64,000 nt of DNA from Beverwykella pulmonaria (taxonomy: Eukaryota; Ascomycota; Dothideomycetes; Pleosporales; Melanommataceae). Made by a program: the position numbers and the translations under genes. Below are positions 45,379 to 56,849 of this stretch, piece after piece (within the stretch, counting starts at the first letter, position 1; the number at the start of each line of letters is the position of its first letter). The notes below the pieces were generated by a model. The model saw only the letters and a list, made by a program, of their open reading frames with translations, was not told the DNA's origin and ran no database searches. The stretch lies in assembly GCA_001599595.1 (NCBI GenBank), contig BCHH01000008.1:1326362-1390361 (forward strand). The letters run 5' to 3'.

Positions 45379-45966
45379 TTAAATAGCTGACGCAATCTTG
45401 GAAACTTCGGGACCTAGTTCTTCGAGAACCGGGTTAGAAGAGCGTTTCTCAATCACTGACCCTTCCATCACGCTTCTAGAAGAAACCGCCTCTTCAAAAC
45501 CCGGAATCTGGGTTCCAACCTTCCCCAACACAGTTCCACATGATATTGAACCTTTGGACCTATTTTCAGAATCCAACCAAGTCTGTGCAAACGTTATCAT
45601 CGATGCCTGGGCTATCGGCACGTTCTTCCAGACGGCAATTTACGCGACGAGATCTTAGTCTCCCATTTCACGCCCGCCTGACACATTCCGCTCAATTTCG
45701 AGCCGTAGTTTGTTTTGTGTAATCTTTACCAGGTAACCGTCTCCAAACCTGGTTGTCCACTACCGCAACTCTAAGGTTGTCGAACGTTCAAACCACGGAC
45801 AGAAACAAATGACGACAGCGAGTTCCAAGGCTTGTTTCACTGGATACCCAGGCACAAGCTTTGCAATGCTAAAACGCTCCACATTGGCCCTTTCATTCGC
45901 GTAAAATATAACGCTAGTCCATAAAGCGTAATTTGTGGGGAAATACCCCGGCCAAATTTGAGCTTA
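45379..45966 (-). pseudogene. Possible pseudogene with three in-frame stops
   Basis: A minus-strand frame stays protein-like for about 195 codons but is broken by TAG at 45760-45762 and TAA at 45655-45657 and 45640-45642. Segments include NYALWTSVIFYANERANVER, IAVWKNVPIAQASMITFAQT and NPVLEELGPEVSKIASAI before a final TAA. Each stop is one C-to-T change in a CA dinucleotide away from a glutamine codon, which is the preferred target of repeat-induced point mutation. No family is recognised, and part of the opposite strand is open as well, so this remains tentative. Confidence 0.33.
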
Positions 45967-46470
45967 ATATCGACCTCTGAGTATCCAATGTTCCTTCAAT
46001 CACTCTGCGCCTTCGAATCCGGTATGTTTTATCTCTCAGCTCGCTTCCACACTTGTTGGAAGCATCCTTGTCTTCATCAGCCTCATCATCCACGGAAAAA
46101 TCTCAGCCCGATCACATTCACGCGTCAATCTAAACGATGCGCGGGGTCATACGGGTTGTACCCCGGACCGTGTGGCCGCCATTTAACATGCCTGTTCCCT
46201 AAATGCCGGCGGCTACATATAGATTTATTAAGGACTAAGTCACGCAACCACCTCTCACCACGCACAACAGTGGCCTGGAATCTTAATGTTTTGTTTGTGC
46301 CATATTGGCATGCAGGGTATAGAGCGCGGACCATCTACTCCGCCTTGGGATTAGCGATGGCAAAATTGGCGGGATCTACATAAAGAGGTACAGAAGCCTC
46401 AATCTTTCGTTTCCTTGTCCGCTTTCGCTTTTTATCGCTTTGTCTTGAGTCTGGTTCTTTCGCCGCCGTC
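45967..46470. other. GH131 gene promoter region
   Basis: No coding exon can be supported; a plus-strand open frame to 46383 has no family features. Confidence 0.4.
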
Positions 46471-47361
46471 ATGTTTGGATACGCTACTCTTGTGACTGCT
46501 CTCGCGACCGCTGTGTCTGCTGGTACAATCCACTCGTTCCCCAAACTTGGAAATTCCTAACTTGGTCACTAGGCACAATCCTTTGGGATGGCCGCTTCAA
46601 TGAGATGACCTCCAGTGCCGATCTCAACAACTGTGAATCCAACTTTCACTCAACTCTGCTTCGCGACACAAACTTACCTCCTTCTAGGGTCATGGGCCAA
46701 CCAAGTCGGCAACTACCAGTACTACATCCACGGATCCGGAGCGGTAACCAAATACGTCAACCTCAGTCCCTCCTACAAGAACCCTGCGGACACCGGGTCA
46801 ACACAAGGCGCCAAGATCACGATCGACAGCACCGCGAAGTGGAACTCAGATATGTGGCGGACGGAGCTGATCCCGCAAACCAAGGCTGCTATCAACAAGG
46901 GCACCGTCTACTACCACTTCTCGATCAAGCGGTCGACAACCAACGTCCCGAGCGCCACCAATGAGCACCAGATCTGCTTCTTCGAAAGCCACTTCACGGA
47001 GCTTAAGTACGGATGGGTCAATGGCGAAAGCGGCACCTCCGACACCAACCTGCAGTGGATGGTGGGTGGACAGTCCAAATGGAAAGTTACGCTTGATGCC
47101 GATGTGTGGCACAACGTCGCTTATGAGATCAACTTCTCCTCCAACACGGTTACTTTCTGGCACTCTACCGGCGCTGACCCGCTTACCAAGACCGCTGGTC
47201 CTTTCTCTGGCAGTACTTCGTCTAACGGTGCGGACTGGCATCTTGGTGTTCTTCGTCTTCCTCGCTCGGGTAACGATGGTACAGGGGCTGAGGACTGGTA
47301 TTTTAGCGGCGTGTACATTGAGAGCGGTACCTTGACCACTTCAGTTGCCTCCCCTAAATAA
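46471..47361 (+). CDS. Secreted GH131 beta-glucanase
   Basis: Three exons (46471-46522, 46573-46632, 46688-47361) give 261 residues. The first exon encodes the signal peptide (MFGYATLVTALATAVSAG); the second TILWDGRFNEMTSSADLNN; the third opens with WSWANQVGNYQYYIHG, which is characteristic of the GH131 family. Also seen are AKITIDSTAKWNS, MWRTELIPQT, and HQICFFESHFTELKYGW, with conserved Glu residues likely to be catalytic. Characterised members cleave beta-1,3-, beta-1,4- and beta-1,6-glucans. The family is nearly restricted to fungi and oomycetes and is often expressed on plant tissue. There is no cellulose-binding module here. The two introns are 50 and 55 nt. Confidence 0.92.
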
Positions 47362-47849
47362 GGGCTGTCTTGCAAAAGGACAAGATATGTGAAATAGCTT
47401 GTATAACTTCGCAATAGTATCTCGTGCATATTAACCATGACTGGCTATTTGGCTAGCACTTTGCGGTGATTTATCGTTTTGGCCACACAAAGCATCCCGT
47501 ACAGGTGCTCTTCTTTCAAGTTATTTTTATATCTACGTTTTGTGTCATGACTGTAAAACATTACTCTTTTTATTCTGTCAATTATTTTTGTGTAAGGGCC
47601 GGTGGCACTTTCTAACTGTTTCAAAATTCTTAAAAATTTAAGTCATATAGTAAGGTATCTCATTTTTCATTTTGTTCATTATGGAAGTCTCGATTTCTTA
47701 TCCGCAACGAAAATGCCCCTCAGGAATCCGCATAGATTTACCAACAAAAACATGCGAACATTCGGTCTCCATGATCAGATTCTCCCGTCCGCTTTCGCCA
47801 CGCACCATCTTCAAGATCGTCATGCTCTCCGTCTGAACGTCGCCGGTAA
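47362..47849. other. AT-rich convergent 3' region
   Basis: It lies between the converging GH131 and 2EXR gene ends. No coding exon is seen. Confidence 0.5.
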
Positions 47850-48815
47850 TTAGATCCCATTGTCGTAGACATCCTTCGCCAGCAATGCCCAGGTTTCGAA
47901 GCCAACGTTAGTGATAGACTGGACGGCGTGGATCAGGTCTCCCAAGTCGCCAGTATATTCGCAAGCCTTCCTGAAGATATCGGCGTCGAAATGGTCTCCG
48001 TGGGGAAAGAAGCGACAATTGGAAGGAATTTCCATTTCGCGTAACTCTATAGCATGAGCGGTGCTAGCGAATTCAGCTAGGCACCTTTGCACATCAGTGT
48101 TACTGCCCGCCATGCGCGCGGCAAAGTCGAGTTTTCTCTGCAGCGCTAGTATTAGGCTGAGAGCCTGAAACATGAAGGTTTGGTCACTCTGGCGGAATCT
48201 GGAAATGCGAAAGTTGGCTGTAACTTGGGGGTTCTCCCTGAAAAAATCAAACAATGAGATATCTGAACCATCTCGCTGGGTATCTTTTTCCCCCTTCTCA
48301 AAATCGATTTCGACTGTCAAGCTGCGAAGATGATTCCTTTGTGCGGTAGAGCAGCTACTGAAAAACTTCCTACATTGCGTCTCTGCACTATTGGTGAACA
48401 GGGGGTCTTCTTTGAAGGTGAGACCGTTGTAACGTATTCCAAGACTCTTGGTTTCCTGGAGGAGTTGCCGATTCGTGTATCGCAGTTGATTCGCCTCGTT
48501 GAGAATTCCCAGCCTGATTTCTTTCCCCTTTTCCATCTTCACCCATCGCTCATCGCTAACTTTTCGACGTTTGTCCGAAACCTCCTCTCGCTCTGGCAGC
48601 TGAGCATCTTCGCCACCACTAAGGAGGCACAATCGCCCCACACCCCGCTCGTCCTCGCGATAGAATAGGCCCTTTGGCTCGGAAAGCGCATACTCGTAGA
48701 TCTTGTTCCTCAACTCGCCTGCCAAGCGGAAGAAATGGCAGGTGCCGTCAGGCGGGGGCACACTAGGATCGTGACCCTCCCTAGTGGTGGAGGAGCTTTC
48801 AGTCTTTTTAGTCAT
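47850..48815 (-). CDS. F-box-like 2EXR domain protein
   Basis: One exon of 321 residues from the ATG at 48815. The motif CHFFRLAGELRNKIYEYAL (about residues 26-44) is the 2EXR/F-box-like signature common in fungal genomes, where it resembles an F-box helix. The downstream LRYTNRQLLQETKSLGIRYN corresponds to the usual LL.xNRQIxxE segment of this group, and FFSSCSTAQRNHLRSLTVEI to the following strand. These proteins are presumed adaptors for ubiquitin ligases, but none is well characterised. Fungi carry many divergent copies. A related relic lies at 49384-49527. Confidence 0.8.
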   Translation of the reverse strand: MTKKTESSSTTREGHDPSVPPPDGTCHFFRLAGELRNKIYEYALSEPKGLFYREDERGVGRLCLLSGGEDAQLPEREEVSDKRRKVSDERWVKMEKGKEIRLGILNEANQLRYTNRQLLQETKSLGIRYNGLTFKEDPLFTNSAETQCRKFFSSCSTAQRNHLRSLTVEIDFEKGEKDTQRDGSDISLFDFFRENPQVTANFRISRFRQSDQTFMFQALSLILALQRKLDFAARMAGSNTDVQRCLAEFASTAHAIELREMEIPSNCRFFPHGDHFDADIFRKACEYTGDLGDLIHAVQSITNVGFETWALLAKDVYDNGI

Positions 48816-49383
48816 GGCGAGGTTGTTGTGAGCAAAATATTTTGTGTCGTGGAGGTGAGAGGGAGGCGACAAAGATCGAAGTGAAGCGTTGCGCTAAAAT
48901 AAGTGGATCACCAAAGGAGTGAAGCACGTGCGCTAGTGCTGTTGCAACTTGGCGCGGGGGAAACCCCGACAATATCGATACGGTGAATTTCCAACTGTAG
49001 AAACACTTATAGTGTCTCATGCTATCTGAACGCTGACTTCTCAAAGATCCGTGTACTAGCAGTGGAAGTATTTTCCTCCAAAATTCATTGTCATAGCTGG
49101 TTACATATTCTCCCGATGTGGATACTTTTGATACGCCACAAAGTCTTGATAGAAAAAGAAAAATCTGGCATGCAAAATTACATAACCTTAAAGATGTTTT
49201 GGAGTGATGCCATAGTCACCGTTGATACATCCCGTTCGTGACCAGAGGCACCTAGTCATCATCACCTACAAAGTTAGACACATATTATTGTATTCTTGGA
49301 ATAGCGGGTTGAAAAGTGACGTCTATCGACAATTACTCTGACGATGGCGGATCTCATTATGGCAGCCCCAAAAGACAGCGTTC
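48816..49383. other. Upstream region of the 2EXR gene
   Basis: Gene-free; contains the promoter of the 2EXR gene. Confidence 0.45.
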
Positions 49384-49527
49384 AGCAGCTTCTTGCCTTC
49401 CAGCGCCCCTGACTGGTCCAAATATACCATCTTCGAATGTATTTGCCACTTCTTTCAGCTACCGTCCGAACTCCGACTGTCAACATATGAGCATGCCCTT
49501 TGTGAGTCACCATACCAACTTGTTTAA
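49384..49527 (+). pseudogene. Relic of a 2EXR/F-box-like gene
   Basis: The plus strand reads CHFFQLPSELRLSTYEHALC before a TAA at 49525. It aligns without gaps to CHFFRLAGELRNKIYEYALS of the neighbouring intact gene. No start codon or full-length frame surrounds it, and upstream the frame meets a TGA at 49339. It looks like the head of a decayed paralogue in opposite orientation. Confidence 0.45.
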
Positions 49528-51081
49528 TTGTTTCGAAATACACTCTCCTCAAGGCGTAGAGAGGGTTTATATACCCAACTATCGTGCTCAAAGATTTTCA
49601 CACTACTTCAGTCCTAAGGCGTCGATAAACCCAGCCACACTCTTGTTGCGCTTTAGATAGCCGACCAATGAACAACTTCATCGACAGTAACATAGTGATA
49701 GAAATTCAAATGACCACCACCAACTACAAGTCAACCTCAACACGCAGCAAACATTCACCCACCTGACACTTTGTCTTTCACATCCCAACGTTCCGCATAT
49801 ATGGTGCCACATTGTATTTTAGACCACTTAGCCTCTCGATAAGCACTTTTTCCTTTTTGTTTTTCTTTTTTGGGAGAGTCAAGCAGGAACTTTATTATCA
49901 AAGTCACAGACGATTGTTTTTTTAAAAGCGTCTTTGGGTTCTGTTAGAGTTGTAACAGAGGAAGTAGTAGAGATGAGGGGTAAGAGGAGGTTATGTGCCC
50001 TCTCTACACTCTGAGAGCTGTATAGGCGACTACTCTGTTATTGAAGATGTCGACAAGAAGCTTGTAGATGTAGAAAACGTCTCGTGTAACTGAAGTGCTA
50101 GAAGAAGAAAATATGGGCGGTCTATGTACCCCGGCTGCCCTCTTAACACTCTCCAGACTATCGTTCAGGTTGTGAAGACGTCGACATGAGAATGGTAGAA
50201 CTGGATACCAACGCGTACCAACACCACACTAATTAATTAGGCTGTTGACAACGAAACCCTTCCGTCCATTGTAATCACATCTCCCCTTAACAACTCTCCA
50301 AACCGACCTGCCAGACATTGACAATCCTAGCCGCTGCTTTCGAGCAAAGCAAAAACACATGTCTTCGGGTACCGTATTCCTTTAGATAAGCAACAAAGGA
50401 GCCACTCTCACGACACATGACATGGCTCATTTGGAGCTCTTCACGGCATCGGGGGATATGAAGCTATAGGCGGGTGGACTATGAAGACGAAGGAGAGTGG
50501 TCGAGATTGAGATGAGATAGCTTGACGACCACGTCCTTTCACATATGCAGAGAGCATTATTTCCCAAGGCACGCACGACAGTTTTTAGTACTGTATTATC
50601 TATTGCATCAACGATTACATTTTCCCGCAAGAAAGATGCTCAATATCGTTCAAAGTTAAAAACAGCAACCAAGAACACATCAAAAGATCAAAATGTTCAT
50701 TATAATGGATCAACTCATGGTGTGTATACTATCGACCAAGAACACAACGACGTATCGCGTCAGGTCATGGTCATACTCATCGTATAGTAGCACTCTAACG
50801 TATATACGAGAATGTGTGTCCTTCATCCCCCGCCCATCTCTCTAGGGCTCATTACAAGAATAACATAACATAAGCAGCGGTATCACGCTCGTACATCCAT
50901 TGCGTCGGCCATCTATCATACATAACGCTTGCACTCATCATGAACCTCATCTAAAGATGCATATGCAACATCAAACCAGGGAACCACAAGACGGGAAACA
51001 GGTATGCATACGAATAAGGCGCTTCAAAGCAGACAAACCCCCGAAAACACTCCCAATTTTTTTTTTCTTTCTGCACCTTCT
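49528..51081. other. Gene-free stretch with T-rich runs and a degenerate duplication
   Basis: T-rich runs occur near 49847-49870 and 49917-49924. Two diverged copies of a segment that contains TGCCCTCT, ACACTCT and GAAGA(T/C)GTCGACA lie near 49997-50080 and 50131-50205. I see no gene. Confidence 0.4.
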
Positions 51082-53121
51082 TTATAAGAAAGCGCCTTTC
51101 TCGATATCCTTTGCGTTGTGGCTGTCAATCTCTTCAGTGTCCACTCTCCGCACGCCTCGTCCACGCGTATCAGAAGGTCTTGTGGGCGAGGTACCAGGGC
51201 TGTCGGTCCTCCGCCATGTCTCATCCATGAAGTATCCCGGCGGACCGGGGCTCACCTCACGACTCGACCGGCTCGGGATCGGAAGCAGTGTTGAGGAGTC
51301 GCCCTTAACAAGACCGAGCCGCTCTTCTTCGGTAGCCCGGTTAGTATGGTCTTTGCTACCCTTCCTGCTACTCCTACTTGTCGGTCGCACCCCCCCTGAG
51401 CCCTCGCCTGTGGATTGGGCTCGACTACGCCCAAACACATTTTGGAAGGAGAATTGACGTTTCGCAGTGTGGGGCGGAGGTTTCGGAGGACCGAGTGAGG
51501 AAGATTGGGAGGGTTGGCGGTCATGTTCGGGAAGTGGGGGTATGGGTGCGAACTGAATCGTTGTCTCGTGGGGTTTGTAGGTCGTGTCCATTTGCATGTC
51601 GGCGGTGTAGGATTTCTTATCCGAGTCGGAGCCATCCTTTGATGTAGGCTGAAGGGGGGAGAGGCCAACAGGGGGATTGCTGTTTGTAGATTTTCCGCGG
51701 GATCTCAATCTCTGGAAGAAGCCAGGGTGGAAATCGGACTCGTTATCCGAGTCATCCGTAGGGAATTGCGACATGCCAAGGGGCGGATGTATCGTCTTGT
51801 GGCGGATGACGGTTCCGGTCCGTTCGGGGTAGGGATGATTGAGATCCATGATGGTTTTCCTTCGTCGGAGGCCGTCCCATTCAAACTGTTCGTTCTCGCC
51901 AATGGGCTGCATCTGCTCTTCGTGTATCCTCTTCGCTTCCAATGCCTGCTTCTCCGTCCTGGCTCTGGATAGCGAGCGTAGAATTGCACCACCGCCGCGG
52001 ATCGTGTCGGCTCTTGGCTCGTACTCTGGCTCTTCCTGTTCGGCGACAGTCCGCACTTGATCGAGGTCTCCCTTGAGCACGGCGGTATCGGGCACATCCT
52101 TGGCGGACTTGGAGAGCTGAAGCAGGACGACACCTGCGCAAATTTGGAGAAAGCCCATAATGACCGTGGAGATGGTCGAAGCTGAGCCCTTGAAACCCTG
52201 GAAGAGGATAGCCGAGGTCACAATGGTCGATGAGGTGAAGAAAACGTAGTAGGTGGGCGTGACCAGGGCGGCGTTGAAGAGATTAAGGGCTTTCTAAAGG
52301 GATGGTTAGGCAAGCATAAAAGAAAACGGGGAAGAGGTACTGACGTTCAAATAAATGATCTCCGTAAGTAAGGTCGATATGACGAATACGAGTAGCACAT
52401 ACAGAAACCACTCCTTAAACTGAGATTTCCCTGCAATCTGGGCAATGATGGCTGCGCCGAGACCCTGGGTCGCGACGACGCTCAGTCCTCCTATGAGACT
52501 GCAGATGCTGAGGTAGACCATCATGGACTTCTTCCCGTATTTGGGCCCTAGCCAGAGGGCGACGACGACACACCCAACAATAATCACACCCGCATAGCTC
52601 AGAAAGGCTGGGGTAATGACCAGCTTCTTCATATCCTGGATGTCGGCGACGGCGGACTGGGAGGGGGCGTTAATAACAATGACGACGGAACCGATAATGC
52701 AATTGAAGCACCCGACTTTGCCCACGAAGCTCAGGCGCTCCTTGAGGAAGATGGCAGAGAGAATGGCTGTGACGACAACGGACAGGGCTCCCATGGGGGT
52801 GACGAGAATGGCGTCGACGAAGGCGTAGGCGACAAAGTTGCATATTTCTCCAATGATCATGAGCGTCATGCCGGACCACCACCAGACATTCTTGAGGTAG
52901 CCATAGCCCTCGCCCGCCTCCTCGTTGTATTTGACATTGGCCTTCAGTAGCCCCAGCTTCTTCAGCACAAAGGACACGCCAATGAACAGGCCCGAGGAGA
53001 TGGCCAGGATGATGCCCACGACCTTGTATATCGGCGGCCGACTCGAGGTATTCGCGGCGCCGCCGCTGCGGGCATAGAGTTCGTGCGCTGCAACGAGCAC
53101 ATTGGCGGCGGGCGAGTCCAT
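51082..53121 (-). CDS. NIPA-family magnesium transporter
   Basis: Two exons (53121-52345, 52293-51082) with a 51-nt intron give 662 residues. After a short lumenal N-terminus come about nine membrane helices with family motifs: IYKVVGIILAISSGLFIGVS, FVLKKLGLLK, WWWSGMTLMIIGEICNFVAY, VTPMGALSVVVTAILSAIFL and LNLFNAALVTPTYYVFFTSS. The DMT-like fold is conserved in eukaryotic NIPA proteins, which carry Mg2+ at the plasma membrane and endosomes. The last 300 residues are a Ser/Pro-rich cytosolic tail, longer than in animal members but usual in fungi. The ATG at 53121 begins MDSPAANVLV. The gene is divergent from COG4 across about 900 bp. Confidence 0.93.
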
Positions 53122-54020
53122 GGTGAAAGCACGAAGCGTGGAGCCTCGGTGCAGAGGTGGGGTGGTTGAAGCGAGCCCAGGAACACGGGCGGGTGACAGC
53201 GGTCGCTGTGCAGCGGATCCAAACGACTCAACCTCGAATGTGCGAGGAGCGAGACAGTACTTAGGGCAGAGACGGCGGCGGTGGAGGCATGGGAGAGGCA
53301 ACGCGTGGCTTCAGCGGCCAAAAAAGAAAGCGCCCAAGACCAGCGCTCGTGGGCGGAATGGACTTGGCTCGGGCGTGGTGACGAGAAGGGCAGTTTGTTT
53401 GGGCAAGGTTGCGCAGCACGGGCGACTCGAGCCTGCCCCTCGAGGAATGTCGAGATCCAGTCGAGGCACGTATGCGCCGTCGAGAGACGAACTGGCGGCT
53501 GCAGGTTCGGTATTTGCGACAGCGATGCCAATGCAATTGGCGAGTAGTGTGCGTGTAGCGTGCGTGTAGCGTGCGTGCTCGTTGTTGCAGCGGAAGGATT
53601 CGAGAGCGCAAAAAGCCGTGTTTGCGCTGCTCAATTGGGGCTGCGAAACGGAATTGTGGAGAATAAACAACGACGCTTTTGCGCAGGAGATGCGAAGAGA
53701 GAGAAGACGAGGCGATAATGCAAAATGCGAGGGCTAAGTGTGCTGGGGACGGGGGAGAGGTAGGGTGGCGGTTCTGGACGGGGCTCTCTTCCAGCCTGCT
53801 TTGCTTGCTTTGCTTTGATTTTTGGGGCCTGAGCGCCCCTGCAGCAACCGTCGTCAGCCAAGACTCGATCGGCGTCTGACAGCCAGCGACTCCCACATGG
53901 CCAAACCCACACGAGGCGGATCGGCACGGCAAATTGTCCACGACTACCACGACTACCACGACCACCACGACCACGACGGCAACTGATATTCTGCCCGCTC
54001 CCCCATGCCGCCGCCACAGC
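53122..54020. promoter_or_regulatory. Bidirectional promoter between NIPA and COG4 genes
   Basis: About 900 bp between two divergent starts. It contains a repeat near 53548-53578 (GCGTGTAGCGT units), a CT/AG-rich stretch, and a (CACGACTAC)n-type repeat near 53938-53978 in the COG4 leader. A small upstream frame is listed separately. Confidence 0.6.
53897..53986 (+). other. Upstream open reading frame in the COG4 leader
   Basis: An ATG at 53897 opens 29 codons that end in a His/Asp-rich repeat (HDYHDYHDHHDHDGN), with TGA 35 bases before the COG4 start. The same repeat reads as poly-Thr in the COG4 frame. Whether it is in the mature leader is unknown. Confidence 0.4.
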
Positions 54021-56443
54021 ATGGAGAATGGCCAGCCCCATCCCGAGCCCGACATCTATGCCGCGTCGTCCGTGGCTGAGATCCACGCTGCCCTCGCCCA
54101 CCTCCAGCTTCAAGAGGCCACCGTCACCCAGCGCCTCAACGAGCTCGTCGCGTCGCAGAAGGACCTGTCGCGCGAGCTCGGCCGCCTCGACCTCCTCCGC
54201 GCCCACCTCGGCACCCAGGTCGTCAACACCCGCGCCATCAGCAATGGCATGCTGTCCGATGCCGCCTCCACCGCAAACCGCATCTCCACCGCCGTCAAGC
54301 GTCTCGACCAGGAGCAGGCCAACGTCAAGGCAACCCTCCAGGTCGTCGAGCAGGTGGCCGAACTGAAGGCATGCGTCTTGGGCGTGCATGGGTCTATGGG
54401 CGCGCCGCAGGACTGGGAAACCGCCGCCGGCTACCTCAGCCGCGCCTCCAAGGTCCCCGACGAGGTCATCGACGGGAGCTTTGCGGAGGAGATTGTGCCC
54501 ACCGCAGAGGTCCCGGACCCTCCACGGGTGACCCTGGATGCCGCTGCCGAGTCGCTGTGCGCGCTGTTCCTGCGCGAGTTCGAGAAGGCTGCCCAGGAAG
54601 GCGACGGCTCGCGCGTGACGAGGTTCTTCAAGCTGTTCCCCTTGATTGGCCGGACCAACGTAGGGCTCGATGCGTACGGCCGATATGTGTGCCAGGGCGT
54701 GGCGGCAAGAGCCCGGGCAAACTTCAACTCGGCGCCGCCCGCACAGAGAAAGGAGGGCTTCTTCTACGGCCACACCATAACCAAGCTGTTCGAGCACATT
54801 GCCCAGATTGTGGATGGCCACGAGCCGCTGGTCGAGCGACATTACGGCCCTGGCCTGATGGCCAAGGTCATTGAGCGTCTTCAGATCGAGGCAGACGTCC
54901 AAGGCGGCATCATCCTCGACACTTGGCAGGAAGAGCGCTCCATTGACCGGAAACTGACCGACGTCAAATCATACGCCTTCTCCTTTCTGGTCCAGAGTTT
55001 CTTGCCGACCCAGAAGCCTGCCACCGGCACGAACCGATCCAACTCGCCCGCCAATGCCGCCGCACGGTCGAGTGAGGATGAAGGCGTAAACATGAAGGAA
55101 GTGGACGGCTTGCTCGGAGAAAGTGCGCTGATGTTGGGTCGCTGGGCCTTGTATTCGCGCTTCATCTCCTCCAAGTGTGCAGTGAGTTCTCATAGACGCA
55201 ATTCCATCTCTGCCTACTCACCCCCCTTTGCTAGCCACGTGAATCACCAGACCCTCCCGGCATCGACCATGGCCTGACCATGCCTCCCTTCTTAGCCACG
55301 AGCAATCTCAACAGAAAGGTCGCTTCGCACCTCGTAGAGCCTTTCAACATTATGACCACCTTCTTCTTCCGACGTTCAGTCGAGAAGGCTTTTCAGCTCG
55401 ACGAGTCCCCCTCGGACCTTTCCCTCAATCCAAACAAGCCGCTTGGCGCCAATCCGCCCTTCATCACCTCCGCCGTAGACGATGTCATGTACATCGTGAA
55501 CCAGGTTCTGCAGAGGTCGCTGGCTACCTCCCAGCGAGCCGTGATCGGCAGTGTGGTTCCAACCGTCGGACGGGTGCTCGGGACCGACTTCATTGGCATG
55601 ATTCAACGAAAGATGAAGGACGAGAGCTACCCCAAGCCCGTCATCCAGGGTGGACTTCCGCCCGAGGAAAAGGTCATTGCTTTCCTTGTTCTGATCAACA
55701 ACCTGGATATAGCAAACGACTACATCAAGCGCATCCTTGAAACCCAGTTTGGCCGCCAAGCTCAGCCCTCTTCCGACGCTGCCCCTTCCACATCGCCTCT
55801 CCAGGACCTGTTTCCCTTTGGCCACGACGCAACCTTTGTGGAGAACACGCTGAAGAGCATGGAAACCACCTTTTCTGCCAAGGCGGGCGAGCTTCTGAAC
55901 GATGCCATCCAAGTCACTTTCCACAATGTCCTAAAACCCCGCGTCCGCCCAATCCTCGCCGAGGCTTTTCGGGACATCGACTACGCTCCTTCCGAAGACA
56001 CGGCAAATGGTGTCGAGGGTGAAGACGCTGAAGGCGACGATGCCGACGTAGTCAAATCCCGCTTCGATCGCGGCTGGGGCGCGCTCATCCGTCCCATCAA
56101 GCGCATACTGACTCCCGCCAACTTCGACCGCCTTCTTTCAGTGGCAATGACATATCTCGCCACGACGCTCGAGAAGCGCATCCGGGGCTATTATGGGAGG
56201 GTCAATGAGCTGGGAGCCGTTAGGCTTGAGCGCGATGTCTCTGGAATTATGACTGCTGCCGTCGCAGGTGGCAAGTATGGGTTGCGGGATGCGTTTACGA
56301 AGTGCACGCAGATGACGCTGATCATGAACATGGAAGAGGATGAATGGTTGGAGATTGCAGAGGACGATTCAGGAGAATCTGGCATTCCTTGGGTAATGGA
56401 TGCAGAAGAGAGGAAGAGAGTTAGGGCCATTGTCACGGGATGA
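54021..56443 (+). CDS. COG4: Conserved oligomeric Golgi complex subunit 4
   Basis: Two exons (54021-55181, 55235-56443) with a 53-nt intron give 789 residues, matching the size of fungal Cog4. The N-terminus holds coiled-coil segments (AALAHLQLQEATVTQRLNEL). The COG4 domain has RVTRFFKLFPLIG, GLDAYGRYVCQGVAARAR, IEADVQGGIILDTWQEER and SYAFSFLVQSFLPTQ. The C-terminal half includes MTTFFFRRSVEKAFQLDE and VMYIVNQVLQRSLAT, and ends in GIPWVMDAEERKRVRAIV. Cog4 belongs to lobe A of the COG tether, which captures vesicles within the Golgi and binds the SNARE Sed5/Sly1. The acceptor at 55234 was chosen because only it keeps the frame. A non-ATG extension into the poly-Thr stretch is disfavoured. Confidence 0.95.
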
Positions 56444-56849
56444 TGTTGCAGCTCGTCATCGAGCAGTACGACTACGGTCTTGGCAACTAATATATTTCAA
56501 TCTATGATAGTCTATGACAGGCATGGCACAGTTTATCACAGCTTGGCAGTGCCAGACGTGGCCTTGAAGATAGCATGCACAGGTTTGAAAACCAAGACAC
56601 CATCGTCTGGGCAGTACTCTCCCGTTCCAAGCATCCTAACGTTCTAGCCTCGTATTGTCCTGATTCGGAAACATCGTGACCCGTGCGCGCCAAGGGCTGA
56701 GGAGACACCTCTCGTATACTCCTTTTGCATTTTCAGTACGCACATTTCCCTATCCCTCCCTTTGAAACACGCCCTTTGGCTCTCGTTGTTATTGATCCAC
56801 ACGATCCATTCGTTCGGGATGCAAGAGCTATGAACCTCGGTTACGCATC
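56444..56849. other. Short intergenic region with the GH125 promoter
   Basis: No coding exon is seen. A C/T-rich leader-like stretch precedes the GH125 start. Confidence 0.5.

Noticed and set aside
53631..54902. 423-codon open frame on the minus strand opposite COG4
   Set aside because: It is a shadow of the GC-rich COG4 coding strand; it has no family features and the COG4 frame is well supported.
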